In this document: positions 1-7,994 of the stretch, piece by piece | How the letters are laid out: each line of letters begins with the position of its first letter | Position numbering within the stretch: the first letter of the stretch is position 1 | Assembly: GCA_027488165.1 (NCBI GenBank) | Contig: JAIYCF010000123.1 | Location: 1-9,412 of the forward strand | Reading direction: 5' to 3' | Length of the DNA: 9,412 bases | DNA from: Streptomycetaceae bacterium | GTDB lineage: Bacteria; Actinomycetota; Actinomycetes; Nanopelagicales; Nanopelagicaceae | Notes under the pieces: generated by a model | What the model was told of the DNA's origin: nothing | Databases searched by the model: none | The model's input: the letters and a program-made list of their open reading frames with translations, nothing else | Translations under genes and position numbers: made by a program

Positions 1-2794
1 GAGCGTTAAAGATAAGTATCCAGCGGCCATGGAAATTCTCGATCGGGTCGCGCAAGGAATTACTACCGAAGGAATGGAATCACTTATTCCAATTCTGGTA
101 GATAAGACTGAAACTATCTTTGAAAGAATTCCCGCAGGAAGTGAAGTCTTCTTCCTTGATGATGAACGCATTCGCATGCGCACGATGGATTTACTTGCCA
201 CCAATGATGAGTTTTTTGAGGCGGCCTGGTCGCACGCTGCACTCGGTGCCGCTGCGCCTTTACCCGTTACAAATTCAACTTATCTTTCATGGGATGCGCT
301 AAATGCAGAAGTAAAACGTTGTGGCTACCGTTCCCGCGCGCTTAATCCGTACGGCACAGATTTAGATTCTGACGCTACCTTCTTAGATTTCAACGCTATT
401 GATCCTTTGCGCGGGGATGCTGATCGCGCTGTTGCGGTTATGCAAGAAGCGGTAGGCCAAGGGTTTTCAGTCATGTTTTCAACTGCTGGACAAGGAATGG
501 CAGAACGCTATGCCGGAATATTTCGCAACGCAGATTTACCAGTCATTGTTACGCCAGAGCTAAAGGCAATTCCAACTAAGGCAACAATCCACATTACGCA
601 ATCTTCTATTGCGCATGGATTCTCTTCTCTTGAATCACGGATTCTCTTTATGACCGAAAGAGATTTAACAGGCAGTAAAGCATCGGCAAAGGATGGCGCA
701 CGCATGCCATCTAAGCGAAAGCAAGCCGTAGATCCGCTAGAACTTCGCGCTGGTGATTTTGTGGTTCATGAGCAACACGGAATCGGACGTTACGTAGAAA
801 TGGTGCAGCGCACTATCAACGGAGTCACTCGCGAGTACTTAGTTATTGAATACGCACCAGCTAAACGCGGACAACCAGGCGATCGCATCTTTGTACCTAC
901 GGATACTTTGGAACAAGTCTCTAAATATGTCGGTGGTGAAGCACCTGCCGTGCACCGCATTGGCAGTGGAGAATGGCAGAAAGCAAAAGGACGTGCCCGC
1001 AAGGCAGTTAAACAGATCGCCGGCGAGTTAATTCGTTTATATGCCGCACGTACTTCGTCACCTGGTTACGCATTCTCTGCTGATACACCGTGGCAGCGCG
1101 AATTAGAAGATGCGTTCTCTTACATCGAAACCCCAGATCAGCTTTCGACTATCGAAGAAGTAAAGCGCGATATGGAAAAGCCTTATCCAATGGATCGCAT
1201 TATTTGTGGCGATGTTGGCTATGGAAAGACTGAGATTGCAATTCGTGCAGCGTTTAAAGCGGTGCAAGATGGAAAGCAGGTTGCAGTTCTAGTTCCAACC
1301 ACGCTTCTTGTACAGCAGCATGCCAAGACTTTTGCAGAGCGATATTCAGGTTTCCCAATTCGTGTCGCCGGAATGTCACGTTTTAATACTGCTAAAGAAT
1401 CAAAAGAAATCCTTACCGAATTAGCAGCAGGTAGCGTCGATGTTGTTATCGGCACCCATCGCCTGCTCTCGCAAGATGTGATCTTTAAGGATCTGGGGTT
1501 AGTAATTGTTGATGAAGAACAACGCTTTGGAGTTGAGCAGAAGGAATCACTCAAGAAGATGCGCACAACCGTAGACGTTTTAGCGATGTCGGCAACGCCT
1601 ATTCCTCGTACCCTGGAAATGGCAGTTACAGGTATCCGCGAGATGTCGACGATTACAACTCCACCTGAAGAACGCCATCCGATTCTTACCTACGTTGGAC
1701 CAAGTGAAGATGCGCAGATTCGCGCTGCAATTCACCGCGAGCTATTGCGCGATGGACAGATTTTCTACATTCACAACCGCGTTGAATCTATCGATCGCGC
1801 AGCGGCCAAGATTCAAGAGTTAGTTCCTGAGGCGCGAATTCGTATTGCACATGGACAAATGTCCGAGGGCGCACTTGAAGATGTGATCTTAGGATTCTGG
1901 AACCGCGACTTCGATGTACTTGTCTGCACCACGATTGTGGAGAGCGGGCTTGATATTGCAAATGCCAATACATTAATTGTGGATCGCGCTGAAAACTTCG
2001 GCCTTTCGCAGTTACACCAATTACGCGGTCGTGTAGGTCGAGGCCGTGATCGCGCTTACGCTTACTTCTTGTATCCGCAGGATCAACCACTTACTGAAAT
2101 TGCGCTTGATCGCCTAAAAACAATCGCCACAAATACTGATTTAGGTGCGGGTATGCGCGTTGCACTCAAAGATTTAGAAATTCGTGGCGCTGGCAATTTG
2201 CTGGGTGGCGAACAATCTGGACACATTGCCGATGTTGGATTTGATTTATATATGCGCATGGTTGGTGAAGCAGTTAATGATTACAAGACCGGCATTATTG
2301 ATAAAGAGGAAGAAAGCCATGAATGTAAAGTCGAACTTCCAGTTAATGCGCATCTGTCAGAAAGTTATGTACCAGGAGAGCGTTTAAGGCTTGATCTCTA
2401 CCGCCGTTTAGCAGATGTTGCTACACCCGAAGATGTGCAATCAATTCGTGAAGAATTACTAGATAGATTCGGCAAACTTCCTGAAGAAGCGGTTGCGCTA
2501 CTTGCGGTTGCACAATTGCGCGCACTAGCTAAATCACAAGGAATCCGCGAAGTAGTTGCCACTGGAAAATTCCTACGCCTGTCACCTATTTCCTTGCCTG
2601 AATCACGCCAATTAAGACTTGCGCGGATGTATCCAGGCTCTATCTATAAGGGTCCAACCAATACAGCGCTGGTCACTCTGCCGAAAAACCCTGCATGGAA
2701 CCCGTCTAATCCCACCGCTGAAATAGTGGATACTTCTCTCCTGACCTGGGTAACTGAGGTCGTCAACCAGCTAACGAAAGCGAGCACCACGTGA
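1..2794 (+). CDS. mfd: Transcription-repair coupling factor Mfd, 5' end missing
   Basis: Mfd is a cytoplasmic DNA translocase that removes RNA polymerase stalled at lesions and recruits UvrA for nucleotide excision repair. The reading frame is open to the left edge (first whole codon at base 2), so the Met at base 29 is internal. The family is usually about 1150-1200 residues, so roughly the first 230-270 are outside the window. Numbering from Met 29, the visible start is the end of the UvrB-like module. The RNA-polymerase-interacting, CarD-like domain spans about 235-300 and opens with DPLELRAGDFVVHEQHGIGRY. The superfamily 2 motor follows: Walker A GDVGYGKT at 394-401, DEEQ box at 495-498, MSATPIPRTL from 520, and QLRGRVGR at 664-671. 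The C-terminal TRCF domain begins near 785 (RLRLDLYRRLA). The motor motifs look intact. The stop overlaps the next gene's GTG by four bases. Confidence 0.97.
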   Translation, partial: SVKDKYPAAMEILDRVAQGITTEGMESLIPILVDKTETIFERIPAGSEVFFLDDERIRMRTMDLLATNDEFFEAAWSHAALGAAAPLPVTNSTYLSWDALNAEVKRCGYRSRALNPYGTDLDSDATFLDFNAIDPLRGDADRAVAVMQEAVGQGFSVMFSTAGQGMAERYAGIFRNADLPVIVTPELKAIPTKATIHITQSSIAHGFSSLESRILFMTERDLTGSKASAKDGARMPSKRKQAVDPLELRAGDFVVHEQHGIGRYVEMVQRTINGVTREYLVIEYAPAKRGQPGDRIFVPTDTLEQVSKYVGGEAPAVHRIGSGEWQKAKGRARKAVKQIAGELIRLYAARTSSPGYAFSADTPWQRELEDAFSYIETPDQLSTIEEVKRDMEKPYPMDRIICGDVGYGKTEIAIRAAFKAVQDGKQVAVLVPTTLLVQQHAKTFAERYSGFPIRVAGMSRFNTAKESKEILTELAAGSVDVVIGTHRLLSQDVIFKDLGLVIVDEEQRFGVEQKESLKKMRTTVDVLAMSATPIPRTLEMAVTGIREMSTITTPPEERHPILTYVGPSEDAQIRAAIHRELLRDGQIFYIHNRVESIDRAAAKIQELVPEARIRIAHGQMSEGALEDVILGFWNRDFDVLVCTTIVESGLDIANANTLIVDRAENFGLSQLHQLRGRVGRGRDRAYAYFLYPQDQPLTEIALDRLKTIATNTDLGAGMRVALKDLEIRGAGNLLGGEQSGHIADVGFDLYMRMVGEAVNDYKTGIIDKEEESHECKVELPVNAHLSESYVPGERLRLDLYRRLADVATPEDVQSIREELLDRFGKLPEEAVALLAVAQLRALAKSQGIREVVATGKFLRLSPISLPESRQLRLARMYPGSIYKGPTNTALVTLPKNPAWNPSNPTAEIVDTSLLTWVTEVVNQLTKASTT

Positions 2795-3396
2795 AGAAGA
2801 TCCTTGTAGCCCTAACAATCGCAACAGGGTTGCTACTTACCGGCTGCTCACAGTCCAACGAAGCAGCAACAGTTGGTGACTTCAAGATTACTCAGACCGA
2901 ACTACAGAGCAGCATCGATGCAGTGCTGTCAGAGCGCACAAAGGTTGATACATCTCAGATGCAGCTCGAAACTGGTGATGAGCTAAATCGCGGTCAACTC
3001 CGTTTTAAGATTTTGATGCACACCTTTGATGAGATCGCTAAAGAGTTGGATCTAGAAATTACTGCAAGCCAAGTTGTTTCTCGCAAGCAGCAGATCTCTC
3101 AATCACTCGGTGGCGAAGCCGAACTTCCAAAGAACTTAGTTAACGCCGCAATCGCACCTCAAGACTTTGATACCTATGTGCGCGCGATTCTTATTTCTGA
3201 GCGCATTACAACAGCCCTTTCACAATCTGGCGTTCCTCAAGAAGAAGTGCCAACTCAACTAGGCAAGTTACTTTCAGCAAAAGCAAAAGAACTCGGCGTC
3301 AAAATCAATCCACGCTACGGCTTCTGGGATGTTGAAGCTGGCGATGTTGTCGCGGCTGATGTCACTGGTGGCGCTGTAACTCCATCTAGCAAGTAA
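2791..3396 (+). CDS. SurA N-terminal-like lipoprotein without a PPIase domain
   Basis: The product is predicted to be a 201-residue lipoprotein anchored to the outer face of the membrane. The N-terminus is MKK, a hydrophobic stretch at about 4-16, and a lipobox LLTGC with the lipid-acceptor Cys at 19. The mature part starts near 25 with AATVGDFKITQTELQ, which resembles the opening of SurA/PrsA-type chaperones, followed by a mostly helical region. I see no parvulin isomerase domain, which would need about 90 more residues, so a holdase-like or structural role is inferred and not shown. The start is GTG, because GTGA overlaps the mfd stop and this frame gives a proper signal peptide. The overlap suggests translational coupling to mfd. 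A gene of this kind between mfd and mazG is, to my knowledge, a recurrent actinobacterial arrangement. The substrate is unknown. Confidence 0.87.
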   Translation: MKKILVALTIATGLLLTGCSQSNEAATVGDFKITQTELQSSIDAVLSERTKVDTSQMQLETGDELNRGQLRFKILMHTFDEIAKELDLEITASQVVSRKQQISQSLGGEAELPKNLVNAAIAPQDFDTYVRAILISERITTALSQSGVPQEEVPTQLGKLLSAKAKELGVKINPRYGFWDVEAGDVVAADVTGGAVTPSSK

Positions 3397-3415
3397 CACA
3401 AACTGCGACAGTTCG

Positions 3416-4060
3416 ATGGCCGCTTCAGAACTGCAACGCCTCGTTGAGGTAATGGATCGATTGCGTTCTCCTGGCGGTTGCCCTTGGGATGCCGAACAAA
3501 CGCACGAGTCACTAGTTAAATACTTACTTGAAGAGTCGTACGAGTTTATAGATACCGTTGATGCAAAAGATCGCGAAGGTATGCGCGAAGAACTTGGTGA
3601 TGTTCTCTTACAAGTTTATTTCCATTCGCGCATTGCAGAAGACCACCCGACCGATCCATTTTCAATTGAAGATGTGGCGCGGGCAATCGCAGATAAATTG
3701 ATTCGCCGCCACCCGCATGTATTTGAAGGTCTCGAAGTTTCTGGCACCGATGAAATCATCGACAACTGGGAAGAGATAAAGGCAAAAGAAAAGGGCCGTA
3801 CATCTGCTCTTGATGGCGTCGCACTTGCACAGCCCGCACTGCCACTCGTCGAAAAACTTCTCTATCGCGCCGAAAAATATAAAGTTCCAGTTGTGCTAAA
3901 GAAATATGAAAGCGATCAGCCTGCGACAAATGAAAGCGTAGGCGAGGCGCTAGCTTCAATAATTGCTTGGGCGCGCGATAACGAAATCGACCCCGAGAAC
4001 GCACTACGCCTATATGGCCGCCAAATTGCGGAGCAAATTAAGGCCACTGAGTCGCGGTAG
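3416..4060 (+). CDS. mazG: Nucleoside triphosphate pyrophosphohydrolase MazG
   Basis: MazG hydrolyses nucleoside triphosphates to monophosphates and pyrophosphate, clearing non-canonical or damaged nucleotides in the cytoplasm. The N-terminal half carries the family signature: RSPGGCPWDAEQTHESL at 17-33, the metal-binding EESYE at 39-43, and EELGD at 58-62 (E59 and D62). LIRRHPHVFEG follows these. The protein is 214 residues, shorter than the 263-residue E. coli tandem-domain enzyme. The C-terminal part (about 130-214) still resembles the end of the second MazG repeat (ESVGEAL at 173-179, then a DPENALRLYGRQ segment), but the EExxE box is lost and the usual Asp of the second box is Glu177. 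Only the first domain is therefore likely to be catalytic. The ATG start gives the conserved N-terminus. No clear ribosome binding site is seen; a 5-base-pair inverted repeat (3401-3413) sits just upstream. It lies 19 bases after the lipoprotein gene. Confidence 0.94.
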   Translation: MAASELQRLVEVMDRLRSPGGCPWDAEQTHESLVKYLLEESYEFIDTVDAKDREGMREELGDVLLQVYFHSRIAEDHPTDPFSIEDVARAIADKLIRRHPHVFEGLEVSGTDEIIDNWEEIKAKEKGRTSALDGVALAQPALPLVEKLLYRAEKYKVPVVLKKYESDQPATNESVGEALASIIAWARDNEIDPENALRLYGRQIAEQIKATESR

Positions 4061-4074
4061 TATTGCCCTATACC

Positions 4075-4088
4075 GTTCAGCGCTGAGC
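4075..4088 (+). promoter_or_regulatory. Near-palindrome in the mazG-eno spacer, possible operator
   Basis: The 62-base spacer before eno contains a 14-base inverted repeat (GTTCAGC / GCTGAGC) with one mismatch that would be a G-U pair in RNA. No T-tract follows, so it is not a Rho-independent terminator. A weak -10-like TATACC lies just upstream (4069-4074) without a recognisable -35. The position would suit an operator near a transcription start, but one short palindrome can occur by chance. Confidence 0.25.
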
Positions 4089-4110
4089 GTGCTCATCACT
4101 AGTAATTCTT

Positions 4111-4116
4111 AGGAGA
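4111..4116 (+). promoter_or_regulatory. Strong Shine-Dalgarno site for eno
   Basis: AGGAGA lies six bases before the eno ATG. It is the best ribosome binding site in the window, fits a highly expressed glycolytic gene, and fixes the eno start. Confidence 0.85.
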
Positions 4117-4122
4117 CACCCC

Positions 4123-5403
4123 ATGGCAATTATCGAAGCAATCGGCGCACGTGAAATTCTTGATTCGCGCGGAAACCCAACTGTTGAAGTAGAAATCGAA
4201 CTCGAAGATGGCACTCAAGCTCGTGCCGCAGTTCCAAGTGGCGCATCAACCGGAGCATTCGAAGCATCAGAACTCCGCGATGGCGATAAGAAGCGTTACC
4301 TCGGTAAGGGCGTTCTTAAGGCAATTGACTTTGTAAATAACGAGATCGCACCTGCGATTGAAGGCTTTGATGCTCAGGATCAGCGCTTAATCGATAACGA
4401 GATGATCAAGCTTGATGGAACTCCAAATAAATCACGTCTTGGTGCAAACGCAATTCTTGGCGTTTCACTTGCAGTAGCAAAGGCATCTGCTGAATCTGCA
4501 GATCTTTCACTCTTCCGTTACGTCGGTGGACCAAACGCACACGTTCTTCCAGTTCCGATGATGAATATTCTCAACGGTGGAGCACATGCTGATACCAACG
4601 TTGATATTCAAGAATTTATGATCGCTCCAATTGGCGCCGAGACTTTCCGCGAATCACTTCGCTGGGGCGCAGAGATCTATCACGCACTCAAGGCAGTTCT
4701 TAAGAAGCGTGGACTTGCTACATCTGTTGGCGATGAAGGCGGATTTGCACCAAACCTTGAAAGCAACCGCGCAGCACTTGATTTGATCCTCGAAGCGATT
4801 GAAGCTGCTGGATTTAAGCCAGGCAAAGAAATCGCACTTGCGATGGACGTTGCAGCGACTGAATTCCACGACAACGGTAAGTACAAGTTCGAAGGTTCAC
4901 TACGTTCATCAGATGAAATGATCGCGTATTACGCAGAGCTAGTTGCTGCCTACCCAATCGTTTCAATCGAAGATCCACTAAATGAGGAAGATTGGGCCGG
5001 CTGGAAGTCAATGACTTCATCACTAGGTTCAAAGATTCAGATCGTTGGCGATGACTTATTCGTAACCAACCCAATTCGTCTGGCTAAGGGAATCGAAACC
5101 GATACCGCAAACGCACTTCTAGTTAAGGTAAATCAGATCGGAACGCTTACTGAAACTCTTGATGCAGTTGATCTTGCGCACCGTGCGAACTACCGCAGCA
5201 TGATGTCACACCGTTCAGGCGAAACCGAAGATGTAACTATTGCTGATCTTGCAGTTGCAACAAATTGCGGACAGATCAAGACAGGCGCACCTTCACGCAC
5301 AGAGCGCGTTGCTAAGTACAACCAACTTCTTCGCATTGAAGAAGAACTCGCAGATGGCGCTGTTTACGCAGGCCGCGCTGCCTTCCCACGTTTCAAGGGA
5401 TAG
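4123..5403 (+). CDS. eno: Enolase (phosphopyruvate hydratase)
   Basis: Enolase converts 2-phosphoglycerate to phosphoenolpyruvate in glycolysis, a Mg-dependent cytoplasmic step. The 426-residue length is normal for a bacterial enolase. The N-terminal domain opens with IIEAIGAREILDSRGNPTVE and has the mobile-loop sequence PSGASTGAFEA. The catalytic barrel is intact: GDEGGFAPN from 203 with the acid/base Glu205, metal ligands Asp242 (AMDVAATEF), Glu283 (SIEDPL) and Asp310 (VGDDLFVTN), catalytic Lys335 (LLVKVNQIGTL) and His363 in the signature SHRSGETED. The start is supported by a strong ribosome binding site six bases upstream. Eno sits downstream of mazG across a 62-base spacer that may hold its own promoter, and only 13 bases separate it from the division gene that follows, with no terminator between them. 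Confidence 0.99.
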   Translation: MAIIEAIGAREILDSRGNPTVEVEIELEDGTQARAAVPSGASTGAFEASELRDGDKKRYLGKGVLKAIDFVNNEIAPAIEGFDAQDQRLIDNEMIKLDGTPNKSRLGANAILGVSLAVAKASAESADLSLFRYVGGPNAHVLPVPMMNILNGGAHADTNVDIQEFMIAPIGAETFRESLRWGAEIYHALKAVLKKRGLATSVGDEGGFAPNLESNRAALDLILEAIEAAGFKPGKEIALAMDVAATEFHDNGKYKFEGSLRSSDEMIAYYAELVAAYPIVSIEDPLNEEDWAGWKSMTSSLGSKIQIVGDDLFVTNPIRLAKGIETDTANALLVKVNQIGTLTETLDAVDLAHRANYRSMMSHRSGETEDVTIADLAVATNCGQIKTGAPSRTERVAKYNQLLRIEEELADGAVYAGRAAFPRFKG

Positions 5404-5416
5404 TTAAGGCTTAAAG

Positions 5417-5857
5417 ATGCGACGCGGGCGACGTAGTTACTCTTCACGTCGTCCGTCTCGCCGTCTTTCTTCCAACCGTCGCAGATCACGCGGCAATGCA
5501 CGTCCGCTCGCGCTTATTGCAATCATCTTCGTCTTCACTTTAACTCTTGCACCACCGATTAAGAACTACTTCACTCAGCGCGCACAAATCAGCGCACTCA
5601 AATCTCAAGTTGTCACAGATCGCGCTGCGCTTGATGCCGCACGTGCCGAACTCGAACTTTGGAAAGATCCTGATTACATAAAGTCGCAGGCGCGCGAACG
5701 CCTGCACTTTGTATTACCTGGTGAGCGTCAATACATCGTTACCGGCACCAAAGATGATCCGACACTGCCTGATACAACAAAGGTAGTTTCACAGCTACCC
5801 GAAGGCGCTCCTTGGTACACCAAGTTAATTGCATCCGTTACTGAATCAGGTCTTTAA
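5417..5857 (+). CDS. Septum formation initiator, FtsB/DivIC family
   Basis: Proteins of this family are small bitopic membrane proteins of the divisome that pair with FtsL and FtsQ at the septum. The sequence shows an Arg-rich cytoplasmic tail (13 Arg in the first 29 residues), one membrane segment at about 31-46, and a coiled coil at about 54-82. The family hallmark follows: WKDPDYIKSQARERL from 82, ending in a PGE motif at 101-103. The 146-residue length is in the usual actinobacterial range, where the basic tail is longer than in E. coli FtsB. The gene sits between eno and the DUF501 gene, as in many actinobacteria. The ATG is the first one after eno, with only a weak upstream AAGG-like site. 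FtsB and DivIC cannot be told apart by sequence alone here, so no symbol is given. Confidence 0.93.
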   Translation: MRRGRRSYSSRRPSRRLSSNRRRSRGNARPLALIAIIFVFTLTLAPPIKNYFTQRAQISALKSQVVTDRAALDAARAELELWKDPDYIKSQARERLHFVLPGERQYIVTGTKDDPTLPDTTKVVSQLPEGAPWYTKLIASVTESGL

Positions 5858-5859
5858 CA

Positions 5860-6351
5860 ATGACCGATAAGGCAACACAGAAAGATTTAGATTGCATTGA
5901 GCTGCAACTCGGTCGTACTCCACGCGATGTGCACGCAATCGCTTATCGCTGTCCATGTGGCAATCCAGCAGTTGTTGAAACACCACCACGTCTTAGCCAT
6001 GGCGAACCATTTCCAACTTTCTACTATGCAACTTGTCCACGTCTAACAGGTGCGATTTCAACGCTTGAATCAACTGGTTTGATGGCAGAAATGAATGAAC
6101 GTCTGGCAGTCGACGCAGAACTAGCCGGCCAATATGCCGCAGCACATGATGATTACCTCGCCGCGCGCGCAGCGCTAAAGATGGATGTTCCTGAAGTTGA
6201 AGGAATCTCTGCCGGCGGAATGCCCAACCGCGTTAAATGTTTACATTCGCTAGTTGCCCATTCACTTTCAGCAGGTCCTGGTGTTAATCCACTCGGTGAT
6301 GAAGCTTTAGCAAAGCTTCCTGAATGGTGGAAGGACGAACCTTGCGAGTAG
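5860..6351 (+). CDS. DUF501 family protein
   Basis: This is a 163-residue cytoplasmic protein of the DUF501 family, whose biochemical role is not established. Visible features are an N-terminal QLGRTPRD segment, CPCG at 31-34, a conserved PTFYYATCPRL segment with Cys59, and GGMPNRVKCLH with Cys127 and His129. The clustered Cys and His residues could bind a metal, which is inference. There is no signal peptide or membrane segment. The ATG lies two bases after the stop of the division gene, so co-translation is likely. The last ten or so bases overlap the probable start of ppx. The eno, ftsB-like, DUF501, ppx order is widely shared in actinobacteria and suggests a link to envelope growth or the stringent response, but nothing in the sequence proves it. 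Confidence 0.93.
   Translation: MTDKATQKDLDCIELQLGRTPRDVHAIAYRCPCGNPAVVETPPRLSHGEPFPTFYYATCPRLTGAISTLESTGLMAEMNERLAVDAELAGQYAAAHDDYLAARAALKMDVPEVEGISAGGMPNRVKCLHSLVAHSLSAGPGVNPLGDEALAKLPEWWKDEPCE
6331..6335 (+). promoter_or_regulatory. Shine-Dalgarno site that decides the ppx start
   Basis: AAGGA inside the end of the DUF501 gene lies six bases before a TTG codon at 6342. The in-frame ATG at 6324 lies upstream of this site and has no such motif in front of it. This favours TTG as the real ppx start. Confidence 0.55.
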
Positions 6352-7250
6352 CAGCCATCGATTGCGGCACCAACTCAATTCGTTTACTAATTGCAGATAT
6401 TGAGGGCACTAGCTTCCGTGAAGTCACACGACTCATGGAAGTTGTTCGACTTGGACAAGGCGTCGACAAAACAGGTCAATTCCACCCAGATGCAATCGCT
6501 CGCACACTAGCTGCAGTTGATATCTATGCCGCAGAAATTGCAAAGCGCGGCGTTGAAAAGATTCGCTTCTGCGCAACCAGCGCTACACGCGATGCCACCA
6601 ATCGCGATCTATTTATCGAAGGCGTATTTGAACGCTTGGGTATCCGCCCCGAAGTTATCTCAGGTGATGAAGAAGCGCGCCTTTCATTTATGGGAGCGAC
6701 TAAAGATTTACCAGCAGCAGATGGCCCATTTTTAGTAATTGATATTGGTGGCGGTTCAACCGAATTCGTATTCGGAACCGAAACTGTTGAAGCGGCCAAG
6801 AGCGTAAACATTGGCTGTGTGCGCATGTCAGAGCGCCACTTCACCGGGGATCTTCCTGATCCGGGCCAAGCTGTTGCTGCTACTGAAGATATCGATGAAG
6901 CGATTGCCCAAGCTGCAAAAATTGTTCCAATTACTAAAGCCAAAACCCTCATCGCCGTTGCTGGCACTGCAACAACAGTTGCCGCAGCCGCACTAGATCT
7001 TCCTGAATACGATCGTTACGCAATCCATCTTTCACATATTCCCGCTGAAAAAGTTCACCAAGTTTCACAAACCTTTATCAAGATGACCCGCACCCAACGC
7101 GAATCACTTGGCTATATGCACCCAGGTCGCGTTGACGTTATCTCTGCAGGTTCTCTAGTTCTCTCACGCATTATGCGCGCAACTGGCGCAACCGAATTCG
7201 TTGCATCCGAATCAGACATTCTCGATGGAATGGCTTGGTCGCTTGTATAA
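6342..7250 (+). CDS. ppx: Ppx/GppA exopolyphosphatase family phosphatase
   Basis: Enzymes of this actin-fold family release phosphate from polyphosphate or convert pppGpp to ppGpp; sequence alone does not settle which. Numbering from the TTG start, the first phosphate-binding loop is AAIDCGTNSIRLL at 4-16. The GDEEARLSF segment at 108-116 holds the candidate catalytic Glu. The second loop is DIGGGSTEF at 134-142, and the adenosine-loop-like AGTATTV lies around 207-213. At 303 residues it is the short two-domain form common in actinobacteria and lacks the C-terminal HD-like domains of E. coli Ppx. I chose TTG 6342 because AAGGA is six bases upstream and the protein then begins MRVAAIDCGTNS, like its relatives. 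The alternative is ATG 6324, six residues longer. The gene overlaps DUF501 by ten bases and runs into the glycosylase gene. Confidence 0.93.
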   Translation: MRVAAIDCGTNSIRLLIADIEGTSFREVTRLMEVVRLGQGVDKTGQFHPDAIARTLAAVDIYAAEIAKRGVEKIRFCATSATRDATNRDLFIEGVFERLGIRPEVISGDEEARLSFMGATKDLPAADGPFLVIDIGGGSTEFVFGTETVEAAKSVNIGCVRMSERHFTGDLPDPGQAVAATEDIDEAIAQAAKIVPITKAKTLIAVAGTATTVAAAALDLPEYDRYAIHLSHIPAEKVHQVSQTFIKMTRTQRESLGYMHPGRVDVISAGSLVLSRIMRATGATEFVASESDILDGMAWSLV

Positions 7251-7935
7251 ATCGCTCGACCTGCTTGATTCAGCAATTGTTAAATGTAAGAAATGTCCGC
7301 GACTTGTCGAGTGGCGCGAAGAAGTAGCGGTAACTAAACGTAAAGCCTATGAGAATGAAAAGTACTGGGGAAAGCCGGTTCCAGGTTTTGGTCCCGCAAA
7401 TGCACAAATAGTTATTCTCGGACTCGCTCCAGGTGCGCACGGTGCAAACAGAACAGGGCGAGTTTTCACAGGAGATTCTTCTGGAGACTGGCTCTACAAA
7501 TCACTTCACAAAAATGGTCTTGCCAAGATTGCAACCAGCAAAAGTAAAGATGACGGTCAAAAGTTAATCAACACTCGAATTCTCTGCGCTGTTCGCTGCG
7601 CACCACCCGACAACAAACCAACCACTGAAGAAAAAAACACCTGCGCACTTTTCTACAAGGAAGAGATCGCACTTCTAATGCCAACCGCGCGTTCATTTCT
7701 AGCACTCGGCAATCTTGCCTGGACCACTCTTCTTGCGACACTCACAGAACTTGGATGCGAAATTCCTAGGCCAAAACCAAAGTTTGGCCACGGAGCCACT
7801 GCAACATTTATCGGACCAGATGGCATCAAGCGTCGGGTTATCGGTAGTTACCATCCCAGCCAACAGAACACTTTCACTGGCAAGTTAACTGAAAAGATGT
7901 TGGATTCCGTCATAAAAAAGGCAAGTAACCACTAA
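7225..7935 (+). CDS. Uracil-DNA glycosylase, family 5 (UDGb) type
   Basis: The enzyme is expected to cut uracil, and in this family sometimes hypoxanthine, from DNA to start base excision repair. Numbering from ATG 7225 (237 residues), CKKC at 21-24 with Cys125 and Cys140 form the spacing expected for a 4Fe-4S cluster; Cys121 is extra. Motif 1 is GLAPGAHGANRTGR at 66-79, followed by VFTGDSSGDWLY. It lacks the Asp/Asn of families 1-2 and the Glu of family 4, which points to family 5. The second active-site motif, SYHPSQQNTFTG from 208, contains His210. The start is uncertain: ATG 7225 overlaps ppx by 26 bases, TTG 7243 overlaps by 8, and neither has a clear ribosome binding site. TTG 7201 is also in frame but less likely. 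It is probably the last gene of the eno operon. No terminator is evident afterwards. Confidence 0.9.
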   Translation: MEWLGRLYKSLDLLDSAIVKCKKCPRLVEWREEVAVTKRKAYENEKYWGKPVPGFGPANAQIVILGLAPGAHGANRTGRVFTGDSSGDWLYKSLHKNGLAKIATSKSKDDGQKLINTRILCAVRCAPPDNKPTTEEKNTCALFYKEEIALLMPTARSFLALGNLAWTTLLATLTELGCEIPRPKPKFGHGATATFIGPDGIKRRVIGSYHPSQQNTFTGKLTEKMLDSVIKKASNH

Positions 7936-7994
7936 CTGTTTCCGGATTCGCCTGATACTCTTCCAAAAATCCAGATCCAGATGACACCAGGTCG

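Noticed and set aside
29..31. ATG at base 29 as the true start of mfd
   Set aside because: The frame is open upstream to the window edge with Mfd-like sequence, and the protein would lack the N-terminal UvrB-like region found in the family.
1219..1566. 115-codon open frame on the - strand inside mfd
   Set aside because: It lies across the conserved motor motifs of mfd, and its translation is low-complexity and unlike a real protein.
3401..3413. Inverted repeat AACTG-CGA-CAGTT just before mazG
   Set aside because: Five pairs with a three-base loop is too small to claim as a regulator or terminator, and no T-tract follows.
6524..6967. 147-codon open frame on the - strand inside ppx
   Set aside because: It is fully inside the well-conserved ppx frame, has no recognisable family features and no ribosome site, and looks like a codon-bias shadow.
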